DNA of 64,000 nt from Clostridium aquiflavi (GTDB lineage: Bacteria > Bacillota > Clostridia > Clostridiales > Clostridiaceae): positions 11,760 to 75,759 of the forward strand of contig NZ_JAVJAN010000016.1 in NCBI RefSeq assembly GCF_031344075.1, given 5' to 3'. Each line of letters opens with the position of its first letter. The stretch's first letter is position 1. The translations under genes and the position numbers were made by a program. This document shows positions 17,789 through 26,315 of the stretch, in pieces. The notes below the pieces were generated by a model that saw only the letters and a list, made by a program, of their open reading frames with translations, was not told where the DNA came from and did no database searches.

Positions 17789-18778
17789 ATGGTAAAAGAA
17801 CCAAGAGATTGCATAGATGCTGGTACTGAATATTGCCCTTGCAAGTTAGCAGAAACTGGTGAATGTTTAATATGTTCTCAGCTACAAGGGGAATGTTTTT
17901 GTGATTGTTTAAATTGGAAAGGAGTTTGTATATATCAAGAATTATTTAATAATGGTAATAAGGCAAAAGAGGGACGAAAAAGTTACAGCTGTCTAATTAA
18001 AGATATAACCAATTTTAATGATGAAGTTGTAATGATTAAATTTGAAGCGCCACATAAATTAGCATTAGATTTAGTTAAGCCAGGAAGTTATATATTTGTA
18101 AGTCAAAATGAAAATAAATATTTTGATGTACCTATTTCCATTATGGAATCTGATATAGAAACAAACATTATAACAATATTAATAGAAGTTAGAGGAATAA
18201 AAACTAAAAGCATTTTAAATTTGAAAGCAGAAGAAAACATAATTATTAGAGGTCCTTATTGGAATGGAATTTTTGGTATTAAAAATATAACTTCTCAAAA
18301 AGGAGGTAAATCATTAGTACTAGCACGAGGTATAGGTGTAGCTCCAATGATGCCAGTTATAAGAAAATTACTTTCTCAAGATAATGAGGTGAAAGTTGTT
18401 ATAGATAAAACACCATTTACAGATGATTTTTCTAATGAATTATTATTAAAATATTCTGTAGAGGCAAGTGAGAATGAATTACTTGATAAAGGAAAACTTT
18501 CTGATCATTGTAAGGTTATCATAAAAGAAGCCTTAAAAGATGGGGTTAATTATATTCATATCGCTGGAGCTGACATTTTTACCTACGAGGTTATTGAATA
18601 TTTAGATAAATTAGATAGAAAAGATGTTTTATTGTCTTGTTGTAATAATTTTAAAATGTGCTGTGGTGAAGGAATTTGTGGAGCATGTACAGCAAGATTC
18701 TCTGGTCATAGAGTAAGAAGATTTTGTAAGGAGCAAGCTGATCCAAGAAGTATATTTGAAGGGAGAAGATTTATATGA
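17789..18778 (+). CDS. FAD/NAD-binding reductase subunit, sulfide/dihydroorotate dehydrogenase-like (PyrK-type)
   Basis: A 329-residue flavoprotein starting after AAAGGAGAGACG. The first 47 residues carry nine Cys (8, 16, 18, 26, 29, 36, 38, 40, 47), likely ligands for one or more metal centres. Residues about 65-160 resemble the FAD-binding barrel of PyrK/ferredoxin reductases (PGSYIFVSQ, FDVPISIME), and 170-260 the NAD-binding lobe (LVLARGIGVAPMMPVIRKLL). The C-terminus has a PyrK-like 2Fe-2S motif (CCGEGICGACTARFSGHRVRRFC). It overlaps the next gene by four bases (ATGA), so the two are surely co-translated. Homologues of this pair occur in clostridia, but the electron donor and acceptor are not known. 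Confidence 0.85.
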   Translation: MVKEPRDCIDAGTEYCPCKLAETGECLICSQLQGECFCDCLNWKGVCIYQELFNNGNKAKEGRKSYSCLIKDITNFNDEVVMIKFEAPHKLALDLVKPGSYIFVSQNENKYFDVPISIMESDIETNIITILIEVRGIKTKSILNLKAEENIIIRGPYWNGIFGIKNITSQKGGKSLVLARGIGVAPMMPVIRKLLSQDNEVKVVIDKTPFTDDFSNELLLKYSVEASENELLDKGKLSDHCKVIIKEALKDGVNYIHIAGADIFTYEVIEYLDKLDRKDVLLSCCNNFKMCCGEGICGACTARFSGHRVRRFCKEQADPRSIFEGRRFI

Positions 18779-20052
18779 AGGTTGTTATTATTGGAGGAGG
18801 TTGGTCTGGATGTGCTGCAGCAATCAGTAGTAAAAAAGCAGGAGCTGATGTTGTTATAATAGAGAAAACAGATCTTCTACTCGGCTTAGGTAACGTTGGT
18901 GGAATAATGAGAAACAATGGAAGATATACTGCATCTGAAGAACTTATTGCTTTAGGTGGCGGAGATTTAATAAAAATTACTGATAGGGTATCAACTCATA
19001 GAAATATAGATTTTCCAGGCCATAAACATGCTACTTTATATAATGTAAATCTTATAGAAGGAGAAGTAAGAAAATATTTAATTTCATTAGGAATAGAAAT
19101 ATTAATAGAAAGTAGAGTTAACGATGTTAAATTTGATGGAAATAAAATTCATGGTGTTTATTTAAGTGATGGAACCTATATTAAAGGTGATGTATTTATA
19201 GAGACAACAGGAACAACAGGACCTATGGGAAATTGTTTGCGTTACGGAAATGGTTGTTCAATGTGCATTTTAAGATGCCCAGCATTTGGTCCTAGAATTA
19301 GTATTAGTGAAAGATGTGGAGTTGCTGATATTCAAGGAGAAAGAGATGATGATGTGCTAGGTGCATTCTCAGGCTCTTGTAAATTAGCGAAAGAAAGTTT
19401 ATCTGAAGATATTAAAAATAAATTAGATAAGGACGGTGTCGTAGTATTACAAATTCCTAAAGAAGACGTTAATTATGGAAAGCTTAGCACTAAAGTTTGT
19501 CAACAATATGCGTTAAAAGAATTTGCTGAGAATGTAGTTCTTCTTGATACAGGTCATGCCAAACTTATGACTACCTATTATCCACTAGAAAAATTGAGAA
19601 AAATAAAGGGATTAGAATATGCTAAATATGTTGATCCATATGCAGGTAGTAAAGGAAATTCAATTAGATATTTATCAGTAGCACCTAGAACAAATGATTT
19701 AAAAGTTGTAGGAGTAGACAATTTATTCTGTGCTGGAGAAAAGAGTGGTCTTTTTGTTGGCCATACAGAAGCTATATGTACCGGAACATTATCTGGGCAT
19801 AATGCAGTTAGGCTTATTATGGGTATGCCTCTTCTAATATTACCTTCTTCTATTGCAGTAGGTGATATTATAAGTTTTGCAAATGAAAAAGCTAATACAA
19901 GGGAAGGAAGAAAGAATAGATATACTTTTGCAGGAGCAGGATATTTTAAGAGAATGCAAGAATTAGGTCTGTATACAACTAATATTGATGAAATAAATGA
20001 ACGTGTTAAAAAGGTTAATTTAGATAATATATTTGGGCAAAGATTATGTTAA
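18775..20052 (+). CDS. FAD-dependent oxidoreductase, partner of the preceding reductase
   Basis: A 425-residue flavoprotein. The Rossmann dinucleotide motif is VVIIGGGWSGCAAAISSKKAG (residues 3-23), followed by an acidic residue in VVIIEK. A middle segment reads GCSMCILRCPAFGPR, with Cys spaced as in a possible disulfide or cluster, and NLFCAGEKSGLFVGHTEA (about 318-335) is the second FAD-contact region typical of GidA/TrmFO-like and fumarate-reductase-like folds. Translational coupling to the NAD(P)H-binding Cys-rich subunit suggests a two-component enzyme that moves electrons between nicotinamide and an unknown substrate. A strong terminator follows. Confidence 0.82.
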   Translation: MKVVIIGGGWSGCAAAISSKKAGADVVIIEKTDLLLGLGNVGGIMRNNGRYTASEELIALGGGDLIKITDRVSTHRNIDFPGHKHATLYNVNLIEGEVRKYLISLGIEILIESRVNDVKFDGNKIHGVYLSDGTYIKGDVFIETTGTTGPMGNCLRYGNGCSMCILRCPAFGPRISISERCGVADIQGERDDDVLGAFSGSCKLAKESLSEDIKNKLDKDGVVVLQIPKEDVNYGKLSTKVCQQYALKEFAENVVLLDTGHAKLMTTYYPLEKLRKIKGLEYAKYVDPYAGSKGNSIRYLSVAPRTNDLKVVGVDNLFCAGEKSGLFVGHTEAICTGTLSGHNAVRLIMGMPLLILPSSIAVGDIISFANEKANTREGRKNRYTFAGAGYFKRMQELGLYTTNIDEINERVKKVNLDNIFGQRLC

Positions 20053-20070
20053 AAGTTAATAGCTGACAAT

Positions 20071-20113
20071 AATAGTCTGTTTAATTAAAAAAACTTAAAT
20101 TAAACAGACTATT
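20071..20113 (+). terminator. Terminator of the flavoprotein operon
   Basis: Perfect 16-bp stem with an 11-base loop followed by TTTGCTTTAAT on the plus strand, 19 bases past the stop. Confidence 0.9.
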
Positions 20114-20126
20114 TTTGCTTTAATAT

Positions 20127-20996
20127 TTAATTTTTATAAACTAATTCCTTAATATTATGATTTTCGAATGCCACCGTTTCTAAAATATGATTATATATTT
20201 TTTGTGTTTGTGCCCATCTATCAGGACAATTCAATACAACTATAATTATATCTTTACCTTGATGATTTACAGATGAAACTAAGCATTTACCTGCTCCACC
20301 AGTATAACCTGTTTTTACACCATTTGCTTCTGGAATAAGCCAAAGTATTTTATTTATATTATTATAGTCTCTTGTAAAATTATATTTTTCTTTACTAATT
20401 TGTTTTGAGCCAACTATCTCTCTAAATAAGTCATATTCCATACCTTTTGCAGTTAAAATAGCTAAATCATATGCTGAAGAGTAATGTGAATTACTATCTA
20501 ATCCATGAGGAGACTCAAAATGTGAGTCTAATATTCCAATTCCTGTAGCATAGTGATTCATTATTTGTGCAAATCCTTCCACAGAACCTCCTAATGATTC
20601 AGCTATGGCTATTGCTGCATCATTTCCTGATTTAAACATTAAACCAAATGCAAGTTCCTTCAAACTTATTTCTTCCCCTGCTTTGTACCCAACTTTTGAC
20701 CCTCTTATTGAAGCAGCATTCTTACTTATAACTACTTTTTTATCTAAATCACCTTGTTCAATGGCAATTATTGCTGTAATTATCTTTGTTGTACTTGCCA
20801 TCGGTACTATTTCATACGCATTTTGTTCAAAAAGTACTTCTTTAGATTCTCTATCAAGTGCTATTGCACATCTTGCATTTACCCTAAAATTATCTTTTAA
20901 TTTGCTATCTGCTAAAACAGTTTTTGAGAAAATTTGAAAAAGCATAATACTTAGTAATATTATTATTACTATATTATTTTTAATAGTTTTTCTCAT
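20127..20996 (-). CDS. D-alanyl-D-alanine carboxypeptidase (PBP5/DacF family, S11)
   Basis: A 289-residue exported peptidoglycan carboxypeptidase that removes the terminal D-Ala of pentapeptide stems. The ATG after AAGAAGGTG is preferred to a GTG nine bases upstream. A signal/anchor segment covers residues about 8-27. The three active-site motifs are present: SxxK in MASTTKI, SxN in SGNDAAIAIAESLG, and KTG in GVKTGYTGGAGKCLVSS. It is shorter than DacF because the C-terminal stem domain is absent. A second enzyme of this family is encoded at 23835-25025. Confidence 0.93.
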   Translation of the reverse strand: MRKTIKNNIVIIILLSIMLFQIFSKTVLADSKLKDNFRVNARCAIALDRESKEVLFEQNAYEIVPMASTTKIITAIIAIEQGDLDKKVVISKNAASIRGSKVGYKAGEEISLKELAFGLMFKSGNDAAIAIAESLGGSVEGFAQIMNHYATGIGILDSHFESPHGLDSNSHYSSAYDLAILTAKGMEYDLFREIVGSKQISKEKYNFTRDYNNINKILWLIPEANGVKTGYTGGAGKCLVSSVNHQGKDIIIVVLNCPDRWAQTQKIYNHILETVAFENHNIKELVYKN

Positions 20997-21136
20997 AATA
21001 CTCACCTTCTTAATTACTACTTACTTCTATTTTTCCTTGAAATTTTAATTTTAAACCTATATTTCAAAAAAAATCAGTTTTATTTTTGGATAACATGTCA
21101 ATAATTACAATACCTTTAGAAATTGGAGATATATTT

Positions 21137-21703
21137 ATGAAATTGTTTTTACTCATATTAATGATAATTATCCTTGCACCTATTCCATTAAAAATTAGTA
21201 TTTACTATTCATTTGATAATTATTATATAAAGTTATATAAATTTACTATAATATCAAAAGAAAAAATTAAAAAGAAAAAACAAAGCTCAAATACAAAATC
21301 AAAATCACACAAAAAAAAGAAAGATTCTTTAAATATTTTTGATATTATACATAAAAAATATTTAATACAAAAATTATATAATTCAAAATTTAAGCCTAAA
21401 ATTAATTTAAAAGGTAATTTAGATTATAGTCTTAATGATTCTGCCCATACTGCAATAACTTATGGACTATTATCTCAATTTACACCTATATTTTATTTTG
21501 TTTTAAGTATCCCTTACAAAATAAATAAGTTTAAATTTAATATAAATCCAATATTTGAAGATAAATTTTTAGTAAAATTTGAAATTTCAAGTATAATATT
21601 CATTTCTATTGTAAAAATTATATATGTACTGATTATTATATTTAAATCAGTACTTTATTCTGAGGAGGTGGACCCCTATATAGGGAATAATTATGACAAA
21701 TGA
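21137..21703 (+). CDS. DUF2953 membrane protein
   Basis: A 188-residue protein. The ATG six bases after GGAGAT is chosen, so the protein begins with its hydrophobic segment (MKLFLLILMIIILAPIPLKI); earlier in-frame starts add a polar leader without a ribosome site. A Lys/Ser-rich stretch (about 50-80) comes next, then the DUF2953 core with strands containing LDYSLNDSAHTAITYGLLSQFTP, and a second hydrophobic segment near 160-180. In Bacillus and Clostridium this family lies directly upstream of ytfJ/gerW, as here (11-bp overlap). Its role is unknown; sporulation is likely from context. Confidence 0.85.
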   Translation: MKLFLLILMIIILAPIPLKISIYYSFDNYYIKLYKFTIISKEKIKKKKQSSNTKSKSHKKKKDSLNIFDIIHKKYLIQKLYNSKFKPKINLKGNLDYSLNDSAHTAITYGLLSQFTPIFYFVLSIPYKINKFKFNINPIFEDKFLVKFEISSIIFISIVKIIYVLIIIFKSVLYSEEVDPYIGNNYDK

Positions 21704-22175
21704 ACAACCTGTTGAAAAATTGATGAGAAGCACAATGGAAAATCTCAGAAGTATGATTGATGTAAATACAGTAATAGGCGATGCCGTTGAAACACGAGAT
21801 GGTACTTATATCATTCCTGTTTCAAAATTAAGTTTTGGTTTTGCCTCCGGAGGAGCTGAATACTCTACATTAGATAAAAACTTTAATGGTGAATCAAATT
21901 TTCCTTTTGGTGGTGGATCAGGTGCTGGTGTTTCTGTTAAACCAGTCGCATTTTTAGTCGTTAAAGAAGATGGTATAAGAATGATTCCAGTTGATCAAGA
22001 TTCTACTTATGATAGAATTGTTGATTCAGTCCCCCAGGTCATAGATATGGCAAAAGATTTAATAAAAGAAATGAAAAATAAGAATAAAAGTGCTAAACAT
22101 GGTAATAATACTAATATCGATCTTGATATCACTGAAAATTTAAATACATCTTCTAGTGATACTACAGACGATTAA
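21693..22175 (+). CDS. ytfJ: Spore protein YtfJ (GerW family)
   Basis: A 160-residue GerW-family protein, preceded by GAGGAGGTGGACC inside the end of the DUF2953 gene. The core shows VEKLMRSTMENLRSMIDVNTVIGD, GTYIIPVSKLSFGFASGGAEY, and the glycine-rich FPFGGGSGAGVSVKPVAFLVV, all typical. The C-terminal 35 residues are acidic and low in complexity. In B. subtilis YtfJ is made in the forespore under sigma F and is needed for normal germination. The overlap with DUF2953 indicates one sporulation transcript, ended by the hairpin at 22221-22248. Confidence 0.94.
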   Translation: MTNEQPVEKLMRSTMENLRSMIDVNTVIGDAVETRDGTYIIPVSKLSFGFASGGAEYSTLDKNFNGESNFPFGGGSGAGVSVKPVAFLVVKEDGIRMIPVDQDSTYDRIVDSVPQVIDMAKDLIKEMKNKNKSAKHGNNTNIDLDITENLNTSSSDTTDD

Positions 22176-22220
22176 AAATAACTCCTAATTTTTTTAATTT
22201 CATACACATTAATTTAAATG

Positions 22221-22248
22221 GGTGTATTAATAAATACTTTAATACACC
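22221..22248 (+). terminator. Terminator of the DUF2953-ytfJ operon
   Basis: A 10-bp stem (GGTGTATTAA) with an 8-base loop followed by TGTTTTTAATG on the plus strand. Confidence 0.8.
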
Positions 22249-22284
22249 TGTTTTTAATGTTAATTTTAAATAAATTATGTACTA

Positions 22285-22878
22285 CTAAAATTCTGTTTCT
22301 AAATCATAAGATTTATCCTCTTCAAAAAAATCTAGTGATGGAAGTTGATTTAAATCTTTAATCCCAAATTGTCTTAAAAATTCTTCAGTTGTGCCATATA
22401 ATATTGGCCTTCCTGGTACTTCTAATCGTCCTACCTCTTTAATAAGATCTCTTTCTAACAATCTTTGAAGGGCACTTTCAGATTTTACCCCTCTTATTTC
22501 ATCAATATCTATTCTAGTTATAGGTTGTTGATATGCTATTATTGATAAACTTTCTAAAGAAGCTTGTGATAATGATTGGCGCTTACTTTTCTTCAATAAC
22601 TTTTGTATAAAGTTGCTATTTTCCGGTTTTGTAACTAATTGATAAGATCCCTTAATAGAAATAAGCTTTATTCCTCGTTCTTGCATATCATACTCTTCTA
22701 TCATTTCTTGTATAGTATTTTCAACAATTTTAAGTTCTTCTTCAAGATAAATTGATAAATCCTTAGCTGTCAATGGCTCACCACCTGCAAAAAGCAATGC
22801 TTCAATTCCTGATTTTAAAGATTTTTTTTGAAATTCTTCTAAAAATTGAATTTGTAGTCTATCACTCTTCCCCATCAT
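22285..22878 (-). CDS. scpB: Segregation and condensation protein B
   Basis: A 197-residue kleisin-associated winged-helix protein of the SMC-ScpAB condensin. An ATG five bases after AAAGGAG is preferred over an upstream TTG. It shows the paired winged-helix pattern: IEALLFAGGEPLTAKDLSIYL in the first domain and SLESLSIIAYQQPITRIDIDEIRGVKSE and GRPILYGTTEEFL in the second. It overlaps the end of scpA by 17 bases, so the two subunits are translationally coupled. ScpB dimers bind ScpA and help SMC compact and segregate the chromosome. Confidence 0.96.
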   Translation of the reverse strand: MMGKSDRLQIQFLEEFQKKSLKSGIEALLFAGGEPLTAKDLSIYLEEELKIVENTIQEMIEEYDMQERGIKLISIKGSYQLVTKPENSNFIQKLLKKSKRQSLSQASLESLSIIAYQQPITRIDIDEIRGVKSESALQRLLERDLIKEVGRLEVPGRPILYGTTEEFLRQFGIKDLNQLPSLDFFEEDKSYDLETEF

Positions 22879-23617
22879 CTTCTCTCCTTTCAATTAATAT
22901 ATTATTAAAATTATCACTTTGATATACTCTTATCTTTCTTAGCTTTACCATTTCAAGTAAAGCTAAAAAACTAACAATACATTCTAATTTACATTCACAT
23001 TTATTAATAATTTCTGAAAATTTACTAACTTTATTATTTTCTATAAGTCCTAAAAGATACTCAAGCTTGTCCTCAATTTTATATTTATCAACATATATTC
23101 TTTTTTGAATTACATTAGCTTTATTTTGTTTATTATTATATATTTCTAAAAGGTTGTTATACATATTATATAATTCCAAAAGAGTTAAATTTTTAAATAT
23201 ATCTTCATTATTATGAGGTAAATTTATTTCTTCTATTATTTCTGGCTTTTTAGTATACAATTCACCTGAATTAATATATCTTTCTTTAAAAAATTCAGCT
23301 GCCTTCTTTATTTTCTTATATAAAATAAGTTTTTCAATAAGATCTTTTTCTTGATCTTCTTCGTCCTCATCTTCATCTTTCTTAATTTTAGGCAATAAAT
23401 GTTTAGATTTTATTTCTATTAATGTAGCTGCAACGACTATAAATTCTGATGTTATTTCTAAATCCATAACCTTCATATCATCAATATATTTTAAGTATTG
23501 ATTTGTTATTTTTGATATTTCTACATTATAAATATCCATTTGATTCTTTTTAATTAAATGAAGTAATAAATCAAATGGGCCTTCAAAATCTTTTATCTTA
23601 ATACTTGGAAAATCCAT
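22862..23617 (-). CDS. scpA: Segregation and condensation protein A (kleisin)
   Basis: A 251-residue kleisin that bridges SMC heads and recruits ScpB. The ATG after AAGGTGAG is favoured over a GTG 12 bases upstream. The N-terminal motif FEGPFDLLLHLIKKNQMDIYNVEI, then VAATLIEIKSKHLLPK, is the family signature; an acidic linker (DEDEDEEDQEKD) follows, and the C-terminal winged helix with FLALLEMVKLRKIRV binds the SMC head. Operon: scpA-scpB. Confidence 0.96.
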   Translation of the reverse strand: MDFPSIKIKDFEGPFDLLLHLIKKNQMDIYNVEISKITNQYLKYIDDMKVMDLEITSEFIVVAATLIEIKSKHLLPKIKKDEDEDEEDQEKDLIEKLILYKKIKKAAEFFKERYINSGELYTKKPEIIEEINLPHNNEDIFKNLTLLELYNMYNNLLEIYNNKQNKANVIQKRIYVDKYKIEDKLEYLLGLIENNKVSKFSEIINKCECKLECIVSFLALLEMVKLRKIRVYQSDNFNNILIERREDDGEE

Positions 23618-23753
23618 ATATTCACTCACCTTTTTAGCATGGATATTAGTATTTTACTATCTTATTTAAATAATATCAATTAAATATATTTTAAACAAGC
23701 TTATTACCTTTATAAGAATATATATTAATTATTGAAATAAATAGAAAACTCAA

Positions 23754-23782
23754 TTAAGGGAAGTCAAAATAACTTCCCTTAA
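23754..23782 (-). terminator. Terminator of the second carboxypeptidase gene
   Basis: Perfect 11-bp stem (TTAAGGGAAGT) with a 7-base loop, 53 bases past the stop and followed on the minus strand by TTGAGTTTTC. Confidence 0.7.
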
Positions 23783-23834
23783 CAATCTATCTTTTTATAA
23801 GTGCTATTTAAAATTGTTATCTTAAAAGTTTCTT

Positions 23835-25025
23835 CTATACTCCTTTTTCAAATAAGTTTTTTATATTATATTTTATATTATCAAATAGATTACCTTTCTT
23901 TATATCTCTATCAGAATATATATCTACTTCTCCTACTTTTTCTTCACCTAGATAAACTTCACATTTTCCTACTATATCACCCATTTTATATTCAGGTTTT
24001 AATTCTTCAATAACTATTTTCTTAGAAATTTCACCATTGTTTCCTTTAGGTAATACTGCTGTTAAATCTTCTTTTGCTTTTGCCATAAAAAATCTATCTG
24101 TTTGTTTATCCATAAGAATTTTTTCTACATCTTCATCTTTTGCTACTATTTTTTTACCTTCATATTTTGAAAATCCATGATTTAATAATATTCCTGCATC
24201 TCTATTTCTTATTTTATAAGTTGGTGCCCCCATAATAACAGTAAGCATTCTTACTCCATTTCTAGTTGCTGTTGCAGAAATACAATATTTTGCTTCATTT
24301 GTAAAACCTGTTTTTAATCCATCACAACCTTCAAAGAATCTAACTAATTTATTATGATTTACTAGTTCAATTGGTGACTTTCTTCCTTCTGAAATAGAAT
24401 CCATATAAGTTCCTGTGTATTTTAATACAGTTGGATGTTTTAATAACTCAATAGACATTAACGAAATATCACGTGCTGTTGATAAATGTCCATCTGCAGG
24501 AAGTCCATTACAATTTTTGAATACTGTATTTGTCATTCCTAGCTCTTGAGCTCTTTTATTCATTAATACAACGAAGTCTGATTCTGTTCCACCTAAATAT
24601 TCGGCTAAAGCAACTGCTGCATCATTTCCAGACGCTATAGCTACACCCTTTAATAATTCCTCAACACTTCTTATTTCACCTGTATCTAGTAACATTGTAC
24701 TTCCACCCATTTTTTTTGCATTTTCACTACAAGTTACTTTATCATCTAATTTAATTTTACCATTATCTATTGCTTCCATGGTAAGAAGCATTGTCATGAT
24801 TTTGGTTACAGATGCTGGTGCAAACTTTTCATCTGGATTTTTTTCATACACAACTTTTCCTGTTGTTGGTTCAATTAATAATGCTGATTTTGCTTCTACA
24901 TTCATCCCCTCAGCTTTAACTTCATCCTCTAGCATAGATGCATTTACAGCTCCTATTGGTATTAATATAACAGTCAAAACAAAAACCAATGTAAAAGATA
25001 TTATTCTTTTTATATTATTTTTCAT
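23835..25025 (-). CDS. D-alanyl-D-alanine carboxypeptidase DacF-type
   Basis: A 396-residue S11-family carboxypeptidase. The ATG eight bases after GGAGG gives a clean signal peptide (MKNNIKRIISF to GAVNASML); the frame runs 129 bases further up but that part has no ribosome site. Motifs: SxxK in PASVTKIMTMLLTMEAI, SxN in SGNDAAVALAEYLGG, and KTG in DGLKTGFTNEAKYCISATA. The C-terminal 110 residues form the beta-rich stem domain and end in an amphipathic helix (DNIKYNIKNLFEKGV) expected to bind the membrane. Its place next to XerD-like and SpoIIM genes mirrors the dacF neighbourhood of Bacillus, suggesting a sporulation role in cortex or wall trimming. Confidence 0.95.
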   Translation of the reverse strand: MKNNIKRIISFTLVFVLTVILIPIGAVNASMLEDEVKAEGMNVEAKSALLIEPTTGKVVYEKNPDEKFAPASVTKIMTMLLTMEAIDNGKIKLDDKVTCSENAKKMGGSTMLLDTGEIRSVEELLKGVAIASGNDAAVALAEYLGGTESDFVVLMNKRAQELGMTNTVFKNCNGLPADGHLSTARDISLMSIELLKHPTVLKYTGTYMDSISEGRKSPIELVNHNKLVRFFEGCDGLKTGFTNEAKYCISATATRNGVRMLTVIMGAPTYKIRNRDAGILLNHGFSKYEGKKIVAKDEDVEKILMDKQTDRFFMAKAKEDLTAVLPKGNNGEISKKIVIEELKPEYKMGDIVGKCEVYLGEEKVGEVDIYSDRDIKKGNLFDNIKYNIKNLFEKGV

Positions 25026-25162
25026 CAATCTTCCTCCCTTCAAAATTAGTGTTACCAAAATAATAAATAATATTATTATAAAACTATAAAACTCCTTATT
25101 ATGTGACAAAATTTTTAGTTTATTTTTATTTATATCTAGTCTAAACAAACTCAATGAAAAAT

Positions 25163-25194
25163 AAAAACTGACACCAATTTAGGTATCAGTTTTT
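25163..25194. terminator. Weak hairpin between dacF-type and XerD-like genes
   Basis: A 13-bp stem with one mismatch and a 6-base loop (AAAAACTGACACC against GGTATCAGTTTTT). It may be a terminator or part of the dacF-type leader. Confidence 0.45.
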
Positions 25195-25230
25195 AAGTGA
25201 ATAACTATTTAATTAAATCGAAAATTAAAT

Positions 25231-25262
25231 TTGCCACCGAAATATAGTTTTTTCGGTGGCAA
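25231..25262 (-). terminator. Terminator of the XerD-like gene
   Basis: Perfect 12-bp stem (TTGCCACCGAAA) with an 8-base loop, 55 bases past the stop, followed on the minus strand by AAATTTAATTTTC. Confidence 0.75.
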
Positions 25263-25317
25263 CTGGGTGGAAGTTTGTAATTAAAAAAATATTTAATTTT
25301 ACTTAAAGCTAGTGAAA

Positions 25318-26196
25318 TCAAGCTCTTGGATGTGTATTCATATATATAAAATTAATTTTATCATTATTTATTATTTCATAATAAGTATCCATATATGTTA
25401 ATACTTGATTTCCAAGTAACTTTTGTACAGCTCTTACATTTGCACCATTTTGAAGTAAATGTACCGCAAATGAATGTCTAAATGTATTTAAATTTACATC
25501 TTTGTCTATCTGCGCTTTTTTAGAATACTCTTTTACTATTCTCCAAATCCCTTGTCTTGTTAATTTATTTCCATTTAGATTAACAAATAAGTTAGGAACT
25601 CCACATTCGGCTATTTTATATCTTATGCTAAGATATTCATTTAATGCTTTACAAGCACTTCTACCTATAGGTATTAATCTTTCAAAATTTCTACTATCGG
25701 TACATCTTACAAAGTGTAATTCCAAGTTAATATCATCTACATTTAAAGATATTAGTTCAGATACTTTCATTCCAGTAGCATACATAAGCTCTAGCAATGC
25801 GTTATCTCTAATTCCTTTTGGACAATCTTTCTCTACTGTTCTAATTATTTTATCTACTTCATCTACTGTTAAAATTTGCGGTAACTTTCTATTATTTTTA
25901 GAACTTTTATACTCTATCTTTGGTACCTCATTTATTAATGACTGACTCTTTAAATAAGAGTAAAAACTCCTAAGACTTATAACTATTCTATTTATAGATC
26001 TTTCGGATTTTCCTGACTCTAATAAATATTGAATATATGCCATAACTGTTAATTTATCACTCTTATATACATCTATACCTTTCTTATCCAAAAACTTAAG
26101 ATATAATGTCACATCTGTTACATAAGCATATATAGTATTTTCACTTTTTCCACTATCAAATAAATATTCTTTATAGTTATTTATACTATCTACCAT
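25318..26196 (-). CDS. XerD-like tyrosine recombinase with degenerate active site
   Basis: A 292-residue protein of XerC/D size, starting nine bases after GGAGAG. The N-terminal core-binding domain (residues about 1-85) and C-terminal catalytic fold are both complete, including the C-terminal HPRA that E. coli XerD also has. Compared with XerD, the first catalytic Arg in the YATGLRVSEL motif is Lys (YATGMKVSEL), the beta-hairpin Lys of GKGNKER is lost (TDSRNFER), His of HxLRH is Asn (NTFRHSFAVHLL), and His of LLGH is Asn (LLGNQVL). Only the second Arg and a Tyr in TYYEI remain. The fold is intact but strand cleavage is doubtful, so it may act as a DNA-binding or structural relative. Neighbours dacF and spoIIM match the xerD region of Bacillus. 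Confidence 0.88.
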   Translation of the reverse strand: MVDSINNYKEYLFDSGKSENTIYAYVTDVTLYLKFLDKKGIDVYKSDKLTVMAYIQYLLESGKSERSINRIVISLRSFYSYLKSQSLINEVPKIEYKSSKNNRKLPQILTVDEVDKIIRTVEKDCPKGIRDNALLELMYATGMKVSELISLNVDDINLELHFVRCTDSRNFERLIPIGRSACKALNEYLSIRYKIAECGVPNLFVNLNGNKLTRQGIWRIVKEYSKKAQIDKDVNLNTFRHSFAVHLLQNGANVRAVQKLLGNQVLTYMDTYYEIINNDKINFIYMNTHPRA

Positions 26197-26230
26197 TATT
26201 CTCTCCTATACCATTGATTATGAATTAATA

Positions 26231-26240
26231 TTCGACAAAA
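26231..26240 (-). promoter_or_regulatory. Possible Spo0A box before the XerD-like gene
   Basis: On the minus strand the site reads TTTTGTCGAA, with the 0A-box core TGTCGAA intact. It is 35-45 bases upstream of the XerD-like start. Not tested; the core is short enough to occur by chance. Confidence 0.35.
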
Positions 26241-26315
26241 TTATCATTTTTCCTCTTTAATTAAGATTTATATCTTAAGTTTATAATTTTCTATATATGT
26301 TTTTTAATTATAAAG

